Shown here one piece after another: positions 45,197 to 54,414 of a stretch of 64,000 bases of DNA. The translations under genes and the position numbers were made by a program. The stretch's first letter is position 1. Every line of letters starts with the position of its first letter. Origin of the DNA: Bradyrhizobium sp. CSA207. Lineage in GTDB: Bacteria; Pseudomonadota; Alphaproteobacteria; Rhizobiales; Xanthobacteraceae. The stretch lies in the NCBI RefSeq assembly GCF_029051685.1, contig NZ_JAACFT010000006.1:223412-287411 (forward strand). The letters run 5' to 3'. Under the pieces are notes generated by a model, which ran no database searches, was not told the origin of the DNA, and worked only from the letters and a program-made list of their open reading frames with translations.

Positions 45197-46441
45197 TCAC
45201 CGCCCCTTGGTCGGGATCTTGTTGAACGGCACGTCCTTGTCGACGCGAATGTCGCCGGGCAGGCCGAGCACGCGCTCGGCGATGATATTGCGCAAGATCT
45301 CATCGGTGCCGCCGGCGATGCGCATCGAGGGCGAGGACAGCAGCATCTGCTGGAATTGGCCCTGCACGGTCTCCTCGTCAGTGCCGGTGAGAACGCCGGC
45401 CGCGCCCTGGAGGTCCATGGCGTAGGTGGCGATGTCCTGGAGCATCATGCCCGAGACCAGCTTGCCGATGGAGTTTTCCGGGCCCGGCTGCTCGCCCTTG
45501 GACAGCGACGAAATCGCGCGGTAGCTGGTGTACTTCAATCCGCTCGACTTCACGGCCCAGCTCGCAAGCTTCGAGCGCACGGCGGGATCGTCGATGGCAA
45601 GCCCGTCTTCCAGCATCAGATTGGAGCAGAACTCGAACATCTCGGGGACGCCGGTCGCGAGCCGCGAACCGATCGACATGCGCTCGTTCATCAGCGTGGT
45701 CAGCGAGACGCTCCAGCCCTCGCCGACGGCGCCGAGACGCTGGCTGTCCGGGATCACGACGTCGGTAAAATAGACCTCGTTGAACTCCTGCATGCCGTTG
45801 GCCTGCTTGATCGGACGAACCTCGACGCCGGCGCTCTTCATGTCCAGGAAGAACATGGTGAGGCCCTTGTGTTTGGGCACGTTGGGATCGGTGCGCGCGA
45901 TCAGGAGGCCGAAGTCGGAATAATGCGCGCCGGAGGTCCAGATCTTCTGGCCGTTGATGATCCAGTTCTCGCCCTTCTTCTCCGCCCGCGTGCGCAGCCC
46001 GGCGACGTCCGAGCCCGCGGACGGTTCGGAGAACAGCTGGCACCAGATCTCCTCGCCCGCGGCGAGCTTCGGTAGATGGCGCCGCTTGGCGTCCTCGCTG
46101 CCCCAGGCCATCACGGTCGGACCGCACATGCCCTCGCCGATCTGGAACGGCTGCGTCAGCTTGCCGTAGACACCCTCCTCCTGCTGCCAGATCACGCGCT
46201 CGATCGGGGTGGCACCGCGGCCGCCATATTCCTTCGGCCAGTGCAGGCAGGCCCAGCCGCCTTCGGCCTTCTTCTTCTGCCAGGCCTTGCCGACATCGAC
46301 GATGTCGTGATTGGCGAGCCGAATCCGGCCGAGCGAGGATTTTGATAGCTCCGCCAAGAACTCCTTCGGCGCGTTGGCATCGACCCATTTACGCGCGGTC
46401 TCGCGGAATGCAGCTTCCTGCGGCGTGTCGTCGAAATTCAT
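45197..46441 (-). CDS. Acyl-CoA dehydrogenase (first of a tandem pair)
   Basis: The 414-residue FAD enzyme starts MNFDDTPQEAAFRE and shows CQLFSEPSAGSDVAGLRTRA (flavin/substrate loop), NGQKIWTSGAHYSDF, and near the C-terminus GGTDEILRNIIAERVLGLPG. It oxidises an acyl-CoA to the enoyl-CoA. It is a close paralogue of the gene at 46577-47824, and a repeat of family A separates them, pointing to tandem duplication. AGAGG precedes the ATG. The substrate is unknown; ligase and thiolase genes nearby suggest a bulky or branched acid. Confidence 0.92.
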   Translation of the reverse strand: MNFDDTPQEAAFRETARKWVDANAPKEFLAELSKSSLGRIRLANHDIVDVGKAWQKKKAEGGWACLHWPKEYGGRGATPIERVIWQQEEGVYGKLTQPFQIGEGMCGPTVMAWGSEDAKRRHLPKLAAGEEIWCQLFSEPSAGSDVAGLRTRAEKKGENWIINGQKIWTSGAHYSDFGLLIARTDPNVPKHKGLTMFFLDMKSAGVEVRPIKQANGMQEFNEVYFTDVVIPDSQRLGAVGEGWSVSLTTLMNERMSIGSRLATGVPEMFEFCSNLMLEDGLAIDDPAVRSKLASWAVKSSGLKYTSYRAISSLSKGEQPGPENSIGKLVSGMMLQDIATYAMDLQGAAGVLTGTDEETVQGQFQQMLLSSPSMRIAGGTDEILRNIIAERVLGLPGDIRVDKDVPFNKIPTKGR

Positions 46442-46472
46442 GGCGGACCTCTCAATGTTTGCTCGGTGTCAG

Positions 46473-46573
46473 CCCCTCATGGTGAGGAGGCGCGTAGCGC
46501 CGTCTCGAACCATAAGGCCCCAGTCGGGCCTTCATCCTTCGAGATGCCGCTTCGCGGCTCCTCAGGATGAGGG
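46473..46573. repeat. Dispersed palindromic repeat, family A copy 2
   Basis: It begins CCCCTCATGGTGAGGAGGCG and ends GGCTCCTCAGGATGAGGG, close to the copy at 1483-1589. It lies between the tandem acyl-CoA dehydrogenase genes. Confidence 0.8.
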
Positions 46574-46576
46574 TCA

Positions 46577-47824
46577 TCAGCTTCTTCCCTTCGTCGGGAT
46601 CTTGTTGAACGGAACGTCCTTGTCGACACGGATGTCGCCGGGCAGGCCTAGGACCCGCTCGGCGATGATGTTGCGCATGATCTCGTCGGTGCCGCCTTCG
46701 ACGCGGGTACCAGGCGCGCGGAGCAGCATCGCCTGGAAGCGGCCCGCAACTTCGGCATCTTGGGGACCGCTGACCACGCCGGCGGCGCCCTGCAAATCCA
46801 GCGCGTAAGTGGCGACATCCTGGATCATCGAGCCCGCCACCAGCTTGCCGATGGAATTCTCCGGTCCCGGCCGCTCGCCCTTCGACAACGCGGAGATCGC
46901 GCGCATGCTGGTGTAGCGCAAGCCACTCGCCTTCACCGCCCAGTTCGCCAGCTTCGAGCGCACCGCGCGATCCTCGATCGCGGGGCCGTCGTCCAGCATC
47001 AGGCTGGAGCAATAGTCGAACAGTTCCGGAAAGCCGGTCGAGACGCCCGCGCCGATCGACATGCGCTCGTTCATCAGCGTGGTCAGCGAGACGTTCCAAC
47101 CGTCATTGACCTCGCCGAGGCGCTGGTGATCGGGAATACGAACGTTGGTGAAATAGACCTCGTTGAAGTCGGAGGCGCCGCTCGCCTGCTTGATCGGGCG
47201 CACCTCGACGGCCGGGCTCTTCATGTCGAGGAAGAACATGGTGAGGCCCTTGTGCTTGGGCACGTTGGGATCGGTACGGGTCAAAAGAATACCATAGTCC
47301 GAATAATGCGCGCCCGATGTCCAGATCTTCTGGCCGTTGATGACCCAGTCGTCACCGTCTTTCTCGGCGCGCGTGCGCAGGCCCGCGACGTCGGAGCCGC
47401 CGGCGGGCTCGGAGAACAGCTGGCACCAGACCTTTTCGCCGGAGGCGAGCGGCGGCAGATAAGTGCGCTTATGCTCCTCGCGCGCAAACGCCATCATGGT
47501 CGGCCCGCACATGCCGTGGCCGATGATGAACATGCCGGAGAGCTTGCCGAACGGGCCCTCCTCCTGCTGCCAGATCACACGCTCGATCGGCGAGGCGCCG
47601 CGGCCGCCATAGTCCTTGGGCCAGTGCAGGCAGGCCCAGCCAGCATCGGCTTTCCTTTTCTGCCAGGCCTTTGCGACCTCCAGAATATTGGCGTTCTTGA
47701 GCTGGGTGCGGCCGAGCGAGGATTTGCGCAATTCCTCCTCATATTGCTTGGGCGCGTTCGCCGCGATCCAGGCGCGGGCTGTGGCGCGGAATTCGGCTTC
47801 TTGCGGGGTGTCGTCGAAGTTCAT
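46577..47824 (-). CDS. Acyl-CoA dehydrogenase (second of a tandem pair)
   Basis: The 415-residue enzyme starts MNFDDTPQEAEFRATARAW at 47824 with GGAGAG upstream. Motifs CQLFSEPAGGSDVAGLRTRA, NGQKIWTSGAHYSDY and GGTDEIMRNIIAERVLGLPG match its neighbour almost residue for residue over the whole length. A longer open frame upstream (to 48466) overlaps the next gene and is spurious. The pair could form a heteromeric enzyme, as seen in some steroid-type dehydrogenases, or be simple duplicates. Confidence 0.92.
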   Translation of the reverse strand: MNFDDTPQEAEFRATARAWIAANAPKQYEEELRKSSLGRTQLKNANILEVAKAWQKRKADAGWACLHWPKDYGGRGASPIERVIWQQEEGPFGKLSGMFIIGHGMCGPTMMAFAREEHKRTYLPPLASGEKVWCQLFSEPAGGSDVAGLRTRAEKDGDDWVINGQKIWTSGAHYSDYGILLTRTDPNVPKHKGLTMFFLDMKSPAVEVRPIKQASGASDFNEVYFTNVRIPDHQRLGEVNDGWNVSLTTLMNERMSIGAGVSTGFPELFDYCSSLMLDDGPAIEDRAVRSKLANWAVKASGLRYTSMRAISALSKGERPGPENSIGKLVAGSMIQDVATYALDLQGAAGVVSGPQDAEVAGRFQAMLLRAPGTRVEGGTDEIMRNIIAERVLGLPGDIRVDKDVPFNKIPTKGRS

Positions 47825-47841
47825 GGCGCTATTCTCTCCTG

Positions 47842-47958
47842 CGTTCCCCGGACGCTGCGCGGCACGAAGTGACGCGCTGCAGATCCGGGGTCCCTTGCGG
47901 CTCTCTGGGTCCCGGCTCTGCAGCGCACCGCTCCGCGCTGCACCGCGTCCGGGACACG
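47842..47958. repeat. Intergenic repeat between acyl-CoA dehydrogenase genes
   Basis: Complementary CCCCGGACGCTG and CCGCGTCCGGG ends with internal CTGCAGATCCGGGGTCCC and GGGTCCCGGCTCTGCAG arms form a branched palindrome of the type scattered in Bradyrhizobium genomes. Confidence 0.6.
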
Positions 47959-47967
47959 AGTATCTCC

Positions 47968-49095
47968 CTACGCCGCGTTCTTCTTGCGCATCCGATCGAT
48001 CAACTGGTCTTCCCAATAGGACAGGCTGCCGAGCCCGAGCGCCATGGCGTTGGCGCGGCGGTAGTACATGTGGCAGTCGAACTCCCAGGTGAAGCCCATG
48101 CCGCCATGGACCTGGATATTGTTCTTGGCGCAGTGCTGGAACGCCTGCGTCGCGCTGATGCGCGCGGCGGCTGCGGCTTCCGGCAATTCGGTCGCGTTGG
48201 TCGAGAGCGCCCAGGCGCCGTAATAGCTGTTGGAGCGCGCCAGCGTCGCCGACACGTACATGTCCGCGAGCATATGCTTGACCGCCTGGAACGAGCCGAT
48301 CTGGCGACCGAAGGCGATGCGATCGAGCGCGTAATCGCGGCCCATCTCCAGTGCTCGGTCGGCGCCGCCGACCTGCTCGAAGGCGCAGAGCACCGCGGCA
48401 CGGTTGAGCACCTCCGTGAGGATGCTCCAGCCCTCGCCCGCCGCGCCAAGCGGCTCGGCCTTGCAATCCCTGAAAGTCAGCTCGGCCTGGCCGCGGGTGG
48501 GGTCGAGATTGGTCAGGCTTTTCACCTCGACGCCGCCGGCTTTGAGATCGACCAGGAACAGCGAGATATCGCCGTCACGCCCGCCCGTCCCCGTGCGCGC
48601 GGCAACCACCGCAAAGTTCGCGATGGCACCATCGGCGACCGGCCGCTTGACGCCGTTGAGCACGCCACCAGCCGCAGCGAGCTTGATGTTCTTCGGCGAT
48701 GGATTGCCCTTGCCCTCGAACAGCGCCAGCGTCCCGATCGCCTCGCCCGAGACGATCGCGGGCAGCCACTTCTTCTTCTGCGCGTCGCTGCCGGCGATCA
48801 GCAGCGCTTCGGCGGCGAGATAGACGGTCGATGAGAACGGCACCGGCGCATTGGCGCGGCCCATCTCCTCGGCGATGACGCAGAGCTCGAGATGGCCGGC
48901 ACCCGCGCCGCCGAACTCCTCGGGAATTGCGACGCCGAGAAAACCCATCTCGGCGAGGCCCTTCCACAGCTCCTTGTCATAGGGCGCCTTGCCGTCGAGC
49001 ACGACGCGCACGGCCTTGGGCGAGCATTTCTCAGTGAGGAACTTGCGCGCCTGATCGCGGAGCTGCTTTTGATCGTCGGAGAAATCGAAGTTCAT
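47968..49095 (-). CDS. Acyl-CoA dehydrogenase, third, divergent type
   Basis: The 375-residue protein begins MNFDFSDDQKQLRDQARKFL and keeps the family ending QAFQHCAKNNIQVHGGMGFTWEFDCHMYYRRA. It is more distant from the tandem pair and has weaker substrate-loop conservation (ALFEGKGNPSPKN), so it may be the partner subunit of one of them. It sits between the pair and the CoA ligase on the same strand, with palindromic repeats on both sides. Confidence 0.88.
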   Translation of the reverse strand: MNFDFSDDQKQLRDQARKFLTEKCSPKAVRVVLDGKAPYDKELWKGLAEMGFLGVAIPEEFGGAGAGHLELCVIAEEMGRANAPVPFSSTVYLAAEALLIAGSDAQKKKWLPAIVSGEAIGTLALFEGKGNPSPKNIKLAAAGGVLNGVKRPVADGAIANFAVVAARTGTGGRDGDISLFLVDLKAGGVEVKSLTNLDPTRGQAELTFRDCKAEPLGAAGEGWSILTEVLNRAAVLCAFEQVGGADRALEMGRDYALDRIAFGRQIGSFQAVKHMLADMYVSATLARSNSYYGAWALSTNATELPEAAAAARISATQAFQHCAKNNIQVHGGMGFTWEFDCHMYYRRANAMALGLGSLSYWEDQLIDRMRKKNAA

Positions 49096-49130
49096 GGCGG
49101 CGTGCCTTTTTACTCGTTGTCATTTGATGA

Positions 49131-49257
49131 CGTCATTCCGGGGCGCGACAAAGTCGCGAGCTATGATGCGCAATTGCGCATCTGAGGTTCCATTTCGCCG
49201 CGCGTATGCGGCCTGATGGATTCCGGGCCCGGCCCTGCGGGCCATCCGGAATGACGA
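49131..49257. repeat. Palindromic intergenic repeat
   Basis: CGTCATTCCGG on the left and CCGGAATGACG on the right are exact complements, with inner GCGCAATTGCGC and GGGCCCGGCCCTGCGGGCC stems. It lies between the CoA ligase and the third acyl-CoA dehydrogenase gene. Confidence 0.75.
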
Positions 49258-49275
49258 ATGGAGAGAGTGCGTTTT

Positions 49276-51147
49276 TCATCGCAGCACGATCACATCCTGG
49301 TCCGGCTTGTCCGCATAAAGCCGCTCAACCAGCGCGGCGCGGCGCTCGAGGCCGGCGCGCTGGTTGATGTAGCCCTTGTCGGTGAGCTCGTTGCCGTCGA
49401 TCGAGGGCGGCTCGGCCATCAGCATGGCGCGAGCGATGATGCGGCTGCTGGCGCCTTTGCACTCTTTGTTGTGAGCCTCCAGCCCGCGCCTGAAGCAGGC
49501 GATCACCTCGGGGTGCTTCACGGCGTCCTCGAAACTCAGGTCGGGACTGCCGGCGAGCTGGCGGCAGGCGTGCAGGTTCGGCCAGGCGAGCAGGCCGATG
49601 AAGGGACGATCCTGCCCCGCGACCAGCGCGTCGTGCACGACGGGCGTCGCGGCGGCGATCGTATCGGTGCGCAGCGAGCCGACATGCACGAACGTGCCGG
49701 TCGTGAGTTTGAAATCTTCCACCACGCGGCCGGCGAAAATGATGCCCTTCACCGGATCGGAATCGTCAACGAATATGCCGGCATCGCCGATACAGTAAAA
49801 GCCTTCCTCGTCGAACATCTTCCTGGTGAGATCAGGCTGGCCGAAATAGCCCGGCGTGACGTTGACCCCGCGCAGCCGCAGCTCGTATTTCGAATCGCAC
49901 GGCACCATCTTCAATTCCACGCCGGGGAACGGCAGGCCGATCAGGCCGACCCGCTCGGTGTTCCAATAGGTGCCGGTCGAGGTCGGCGCGGTCTCGGTCG
50001 AGCCCCAGCCGGTGTAGAACACGATGCGCTCGCCGGTGGTCTTCACGGCGAGGGCCTGCATGCGGTCGTAGAGATCGTCCGGCAGCCGCGCGCCGCCATA
50101 GGCCATGATCGAGAGATTTTTGAAGAAGGAACGGCACAGCGCGTCGTCCTTCTCCATGGCCGCTGCCAGCGCGGCGTAACCCGCAGGCACGTTGGCGTAA
50201 TAGGTCGGCGAGACCTCGCGAAGATTGCGCAACGTCTCTTCGAACTGGCCCGGCATCGGGCGGCCATCGTCGATATAGAGGGTGCCGCCATCGACCAGGA
50301 TCGGATGGAAGGCCGCGTTGCCGCCCATGGTGTGGTTCCACGGCATCCAGTCCAGCATGGTCGACAGCGGGCCGCCAGGCGTGCGCGGTCGCACCTGCAT
50401 CATCATCGCCGCATTGGCGCACATCATCTCCTGCGTATTGATGACCGCCTTAGGCATGCCCGTCGAGCCGGAGGTGAACAGCAGCTTGCCGACGGTCTTG
50501 GGCGTGATCTTCGCGATCGACGCTTCGACGTCGGCGGTCACAAGCGTCGCGGCGAGTTCGGCAAAGCTGACGCTGTTGATGCCGTCGCAGGGGCGCACGA
50601 CGTGAACGACGGTCACGCCGGTAAGATCGAGCGCCTTCAGCGCTTTCTCGAAGGTCGGGCCGTCCTGCACCATCACCACGGCCGGCTTGATCAGGTCGAA
50701 CAGGTACTTGAGCTTGACGTGATCGTGGCTCATCAAGGAGTAGGCCGGCGACACCGGTGCGGCCGGAGAACGCGCCTGCATCGCGGCCTGCGTCATCAGC
50801 GCGTGCTCGATCGAATTGCCGGACAGGATCGCGACCGGACGACTATCGAGGCCGAGATCAAGCAGGCCCTGCGTCAGCGCATCCACGGTGTGCTTGGCTT
50901 CACCGTAAGAGACCTTTCGCCACGCGCGATCAGCGCCGCCCCGCTGTGCGAGCCAGATGCGCTCCGGCGCTTCTCTCGCCCATTTCGCCAACGAGGCCGG
51001 GATGTGCTTCTCGTAAGCTTGCAAGGGAATGCGCGACCTCAGCACCACCGTGCCGTCGTCGCGGCGCTCGACGTCGATGTCGCGCGCCAGCCACTCCACC
51101 TTGCGAAAGGCGGGCTTCATCATCACCGCTGCCGCACTCCCACTCAT
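49276..51147 (-). CDS. Acyl/aryl-CoA ligase (feruloyl-CoA synthetase-like)
   Basis: The 623-residue ANL enzyme shows KLLFTSGSTGMPKAVINTQ, MLDWMPWNHTMGGNAAFHPIL, FYTGWGSTETAPTSTGTYWN and GYFGQPDLTRKMFDEEGFYCIGDAG. This set is characteristic of proteins annotated as feruloyl-CoA synthetase. The catalytic C-terminal Lys is in the region NELTDKGYINQRA. It would activate a phenylpropenoic or similar acid for beta-oxidation by the neighbouring dehydrogenases, SDR and thiolase. The ATG at 51147 is preceded by GGGAGA; the 36 codons upstream look non-coding. Confidence 0.85.
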   Translation of the reverse strand: MSGSAAAVMMKPAFRKVEWLARDIDVERRDDGTVVLRSRIPLQAYEKHIPASLAKWAREAPERIWLAQRGGADRAWRKVSYGEAKHTVDALTQGLLDLGLDSRPVAILSGNSIEHALMTQAAMQARSPAAPVSPAYSLMSHDHVKLKYLFDLIKPAVVMVQDGPTFEKALKALDLTGVTVVHVVRPCDGINSVSFAELAATLVTADVEASIAKITPKTVGKLLFTSGSTGMPKAVINTQEMMCANAAMMMQVRPRTPGGPLSTMLDWMPWNHTMGGNAAFHPILVDGGTLYIDDGRPMPGQFEETLRNLREVSPTYYANVPAGYAALAAAMEKDDALCRSFFKNLSIMAYGGARLPDDLYDRMQALAVKTTGERIVFYTGWGSTETAPTSTGTYWNTERVGLIGLPFPGVELKMVPCDSKYELRLRGVNVTPGYFGQPDLTRKMFDEEGFYCIGDAGIFVDDSDPVKGIIFAGRVVEDFKLTTGTFVHVGSLRTDTIAAATPVVHDALVAGQDRPFIGLLAWPNLHACRQLAGSPDLSFEDAVKHPEVIACFRRGLEAHNKECKGASSRIIARAMLMAEPPSIDGNELTDKGYINQRAGLERRAALVERLYADKPDQDVIVLR

Positions 51148-51278
51148 TTTGCGTCTCCCGGAATTACTCGTCCTTTGCGGATCATTCTCGTTCAGCGCCT
51201 GATATAGACAGGCTTTCGCTTGTCGGGGAAGTGGAAGTGGACTTCCTGCATCCATGGCATGAAGTGCCGATGACTGCG

Positions 51279-51410
51279 CCCTCTCCCCTTGTGGGAGAGG
51301 GCATGATCGATGTGAGCCAAGAATTCACTTGGGTGAGGGGTCTGTCTCCGCGGAGAGAACCCCTCATCCGGCGCTTCGCGCCACCTTCTCCCACAAGGGG
51401 AGAAGGAAGA
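51279..51410. repeat. Palindromic intergenic repeat (family C, copy 3)
   Basis: CCCTCTCCCCTTGTGGGAG at the left and CTTCTCCCACAAGGGGAG at the right, with GGAGAGAACCCCTCATCCGGCG internally, as in the other family C members. Confidence 0.8.
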
Positions 51411-51421
51411 AGAGCGTCGCC

Positions 51422-52180
51422 CTACCTTGGCGCCATGCGAATAGCGCCGTCGAGGCGGATGGTTTCACCGTTGAGCATCGGGTTCTCGACGATGTGCACG
51501 GCAAGCGAGCCGTATTCAGAGGCATCGCCGAGCCGTGTGGGATGCGGCACCTGGGCGCCGAGGCTCTTGCGAGCCTCTTCGCTCAAACCCATCAACAGCG
51601 GCGTCAGGAACAGGCCGGGCGCGATGGTGTTGACGCGGATCTTCTGGCTGGCGAGGTCGCGGGCTGCCGGCAGGGTCAAGCCGACGACGCCGCCCTTCGA
51701 CGCCGAATAGGCGATCTGGCCGATCTGGCCTTCGTAAGCAGCGACCGAGGCCGTGTTGATGATGACGCCGCGTTCCTCGCCGATCGGCTCTGCGGTGACG
51801 AGGCGCTCCGCGAACAGCCGCAGGCAGTTGAAGGTGCCGATCAAATTGACGTTGATGATGCGGGCAAACTTCGCCAGCGGATAAACGCCGTCCTTGCCGA
51901 CGATGCGCTGCGAGCCGCCGATGCCGGCGCAGTTCATCAGCACGCGCGCGACGCCGTGGACGGCTTCCGCCTTGGCAATCGCCGCCTTGATGCCGTCCTC
52001 GTCGGTGACGTCGGCATGCAGCGCGACGCCCTTCACTTCGGCCGCAACCTTCTCGGCGTTTTCCTTGCTCTGGTCGATCACGCCGATCCTGGCGCCCTTG
52101 GCGGCCATAGCGCGGGCGGTCGCCGCGCCGAGGCCCGACCCACCGCCGGTGATGAGAACGGCAACGTCTTTCAACTGCAT
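51422..52180 (-). CDS. SDR, 3-hydroxyacyl-CoA dehydrogenase type II-like
   Basis: The 252-residue SDR has VLITGGGSGLGAATA, NCAGIG, and the active site Ser...YSASK. The segment QVPHPTRLGDASEYGSLAVHIVENPMLNGETIRLDGAIRM is typical of type-II 3-hydroxyacyl-CoA dehydrogenases (HSD17B10-like). It would oxidise the 3-hydroxyacyl-CoA before thiolysis. It lies between the TetR and CoA ligase genes on one strand. Confidence 0.9.
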   Translation of the reverse strand: MQLKDVAVLITGGGSGLGAATARAMAAKGARIGVIDQSKENAEKVAAEVKGVALHADVTDEDGIKAAIAKAEAVHGVARVLMNCAGIGGSQRIVGKDGVYPLAKFARIINVNLIGTFNCLRLFAERLVTAEPIGEERGVIINTASVAAYEGQIGQIAYSASKGGVVGLTLPAARDLASQKIRVNTIAPGLFLTPLLMGLSEEARKSLGAQVPHPTRLGDASEYGSLAVHIVENPMLNGETIRLDGAIRMAPR

Positions 52181-52244
52181 CGCTTGTACCTTTCCTCTAC
52201 CTTCTCCTTGGGCGTTTCTTCTCTGGACTTGAGTTTCGGCCGCA

Positions 52245-52904
52245 TCATCCGGCCGCGGCAGCTTCCTCGGATCTCGTGAGGATGCCGCCGCAGATCAGCG
52301 TTTCCATGTGCTTGATATATTGCCGGCAGACTTCGTCGGTGACCGGGCCGACGCCGGTCGCGCGAGACATCGCATGCCGGCCGAAGAACAGATGATCACA
52401 GGCGCCGATCAGGCTGGTGTAGAACAGCACCGGATCGGTTTGGCGAAACTCGCCGTGGCTGACGCCTTCGGCGAGCAGCCGGCGATGAAAATCGAGCAGC
52501 GGCGCCACGAAGAATTTCGAGACTTCGTCGGCGGAGCCCGCGACGCTCTCGTGCAGCAGATAATGGATCAGCCGGTTCATGTAGGGAAACCGGTGATAGG
52601 CGCGGATGATGCCGCCGATATGCAGCTTCAGCTTCGCGGTCGACGTGATCGGCTGCGCCAGCAGATATTCGAGATTGGACAGCTCGGTCGCGGCATCGCG
52701 CGCGAGCAGCGCCAGCAACAGGCCGTCCTTGTTGCCGAAGTGATATTTGACCAGTGCGGCGTTGGCGCCGGACTTCTGGGCGATGTCGCTCAGCGAAATC
52801 TCGATCGACGAGCGCTCGATCATCAGCTCGCTGGCGGCCACGAGCAACTTCTCTGCCGTGGAATTCTTCCCGCTGGGGAGCCTGTTCGGTACGCTGGTAG
52901 TCAC
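52245..52904 (-). CDS. TetR-family regulator of the acyl-CoA locus
   Basis: The 219-residue regulator starts at a GTG (52904) with AGGGA upstream. The helix-turn-helix is IEISLSDIAQKSGANAALVKYHFGNKDGLLLALL (about 35-68), followed by a helical ligand domain. It is divergent from the thiolase gene; a promoter with a palindromic spacer lies between. It most likely represses both directions and is released by an acyl-CoA intermediate. Confidence 0.88.
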   Translation of the reverse strand: MTTSVPNRLPSGKNSTAEKLLVAASELMIERSSIEISLSDIAQKSGANAALVKYHFGNKDGLLLALLARDAATELSNLEYLLAQPITSTAKLKLHIGGIIRAYHRFPYMNRLIHYLLHESVAGSADEVSKFFVAPLLDFHRRLLAEGVSHGEFRQTDPVLFYTSLIGACDHLFFGRHAMSRATGVGPVTDEVCRQYIKHMETLICGGILTRSEEAAAAG

Positions 52905-52978
52905 GGAAATCCCTGTTCTCGCCGCGCGGGCTGCAGATAAGCCCAAGCAGCGCCTCATCACAAGAGTTAATTGATCGA

Positions 52979-53007
52979 TTGACTAAACGACCGGTCGACC
53001 CTTAAAT
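52979..53007 (+). promoter_or_regulatory. Thiolase promoter with TetR-type operator in its spacer
   Basis: TTGACT (52979-52984), 17-base spacer, TTAAAT (53002-53007). The spacer holds the perfect palindrome CGACCGGTCG (52988-52997). A longer imperfect palindrome, TTAATTGATCGATTGACTAA, overlaps the -35. Binding of the divergent TetR protein here would block the promoter. Confidence 0.6.
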
Positions 53008-53053
53008 CCGCCCCGACAACCAACCATTCAGAACAATCCAGGGAGAAACCGAC

Positions 53054-54226
53054 ATGGCCGAGGCTTACATCGTCGCCGCTGCGCGTACCGCCGGCGGGCG
53101 CAAGGGGGGCCGCCTCGCCGGCTGGCATCCGGCCGATCTCGCCGCAAAGGTGCTGAACGAGCTGGTCGACCGCACCAAGGTCGATCCGGCCCTGGTCGAG
53201 GACGTGATCATGGGCTGCGTCATGCAGGTTGGCGAGCAGTCCAACAATGTCGCGCGCAACGCGATCATGGCCTCGAAGCTGCCGGAGAGCGTGCCGGGCA
53301 CCTCGATCGACCGCCAGTGCGGCTCCTCGCAGCAGGCGCTGCACTTTGCAGCGCAGGCGGTGATGTCGGGCGCGATGGACGTGGTGATCGCCGCCGGCGT
53401 GGAATCGATGACGCGCGTGCCGATGGGCCTGTCGTCGCAGCTCCCGGCCAAGAACGGCTTTGGCAATTACAAAAGCCCGGGCATCGAGCAGCGCTATCCG
53501 AACATCGTGTTCAGCCAGTTTACCGGCGCCGAGATGATGGCCGAGAAGTACGGCCTGTCGAAGAATGAACTCGACGAATACTCCTACAACAGCCATCAGC
53601 GCGCGATCGCGGCAACCCAGGCCGGCCACTTCAAGAAGGAGATCGTGCCGCTGGAGATCACGCGCGCCGACGGCTCCAAGGATACCCACCACATCGACGA
53701 GGGTATCCGCTTCGACGCGACACTCGACGGTATCAAGGGCGTCAAGCTGATCGTCGAGAACGGCAAGCTCTCCGCGGCCAGCGCCAGCCAGATCTGCGAC
53801 GGCGCCTCCGGCGTCCTGGTCGTGAACGAACGCGGCCTGAAGCAGCTCGGCGCAAAGCCGCTGGCGCGCATCCATCACATGACCATGATGGGCGGCGATC
53901 CCGTCATCATGCTGGACGCACCGCTGCACGCCACCAAGCGCGCGCTGGAGAAGGCCGGCATGACGATCGACGACATCGACCTGTTCGAGGTCAACGAGGC
54001 CTTCGCCTCGGTGCCGACCGCGTGGCTCAAGAGCACCGGCGCCGATCCGGAACGTCTCAACGTCAATGGCGGCGCCATCGCGCTCGGTCACCCCCTCGGC
54101 TGCTCCGGCACCAAGCTGATGACGACGCTGATTCACGCCCTGCATCATCGCGGCAAGCGCTATGGCCTACAGACCATGTGCGAAGGCGGCGGCATGGCCA
54201 ACGTGACGATCGTGGAGCGGCTGTAA
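53054..54226 (+). CDS. Acetyl-CoA acyltransferase (thiolase)
   Basis: The 390-residue thiolase has the nucleophile Cys89 in SIDRQCGSSQQALH, NEAFA, the base His in GGAIALGHPLGCSGTK and the C-terminal Cys in TMCEGGGMANVTI. It splits 3-ketoacyl-CoA with CoA. GGGAGAAA precedes the ATG. It is divergent from the TetR gene and followed by a second CoA ligase. Confidence 0.94.
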   Translation: MAEAYIVAAARTAGGRKGGRLAGWHPADLAAKVLNELVDRTKVDPALVEDVIMGCVMQVGEQSNNVARNAIMASKLPESVPGTSIDRQCGSSQQALHFAAQAVMSGAMDVVIAAGVESMTRVPMGLSSQLPAKNGFGNYKSPGIEQRYPNIVFSQFTGAEMMAEKYGLSKNELDEYSYNSHQRAIAATQAGHFKKEIVPLEITRADGSKDTHHIDEGIRFDATLDGIKGVKLIVENGKLSAASASQICDGASGVLVVNERGLKQLGAKPLARIHHMTMMGGDPVIMLDAPLHATKRALEKAGMTIDDIDLFEVNEAFASVPTAWLKSTGADPERLNVNGGAIALGHPLGCSGTKLMTTLIHALHHRGKRYGLQTMCEGGGMANVTIVERL

Positions 54227-54248
54227 GCCTCTTCCGCGCAGGGGTTTC

Positions 54249-54386
54249 GTCCCGGACAAGCGCGCCTCAAGCGCGCGCCGATCCGGGACCCATAATCACA
54301 GGAGGCTGTGGTTGTGCTGCGCTGGAGCTCCATCTTGTCTCAACAACCGAGGCCTGTGGTTATGGATCCCGGCTTTCGCCGGGATG
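54249..54386. repeat. Intergenic repeat with two hairpins
   Basis: GTCCCGGACAAGCGCGC...GATCCGGGAC (54249-54290) and GATCCCGG-CTTTCG-CCGGGATG (54364-54386) fold separately. They lie between the thiolase and the next CoA ligase and resemble the hairpin after gltD. Confidence 0.65.
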
Positions 54387-54414
54387 ACACCTTACTTGTT
54401 TTGAGACCTTCCCA

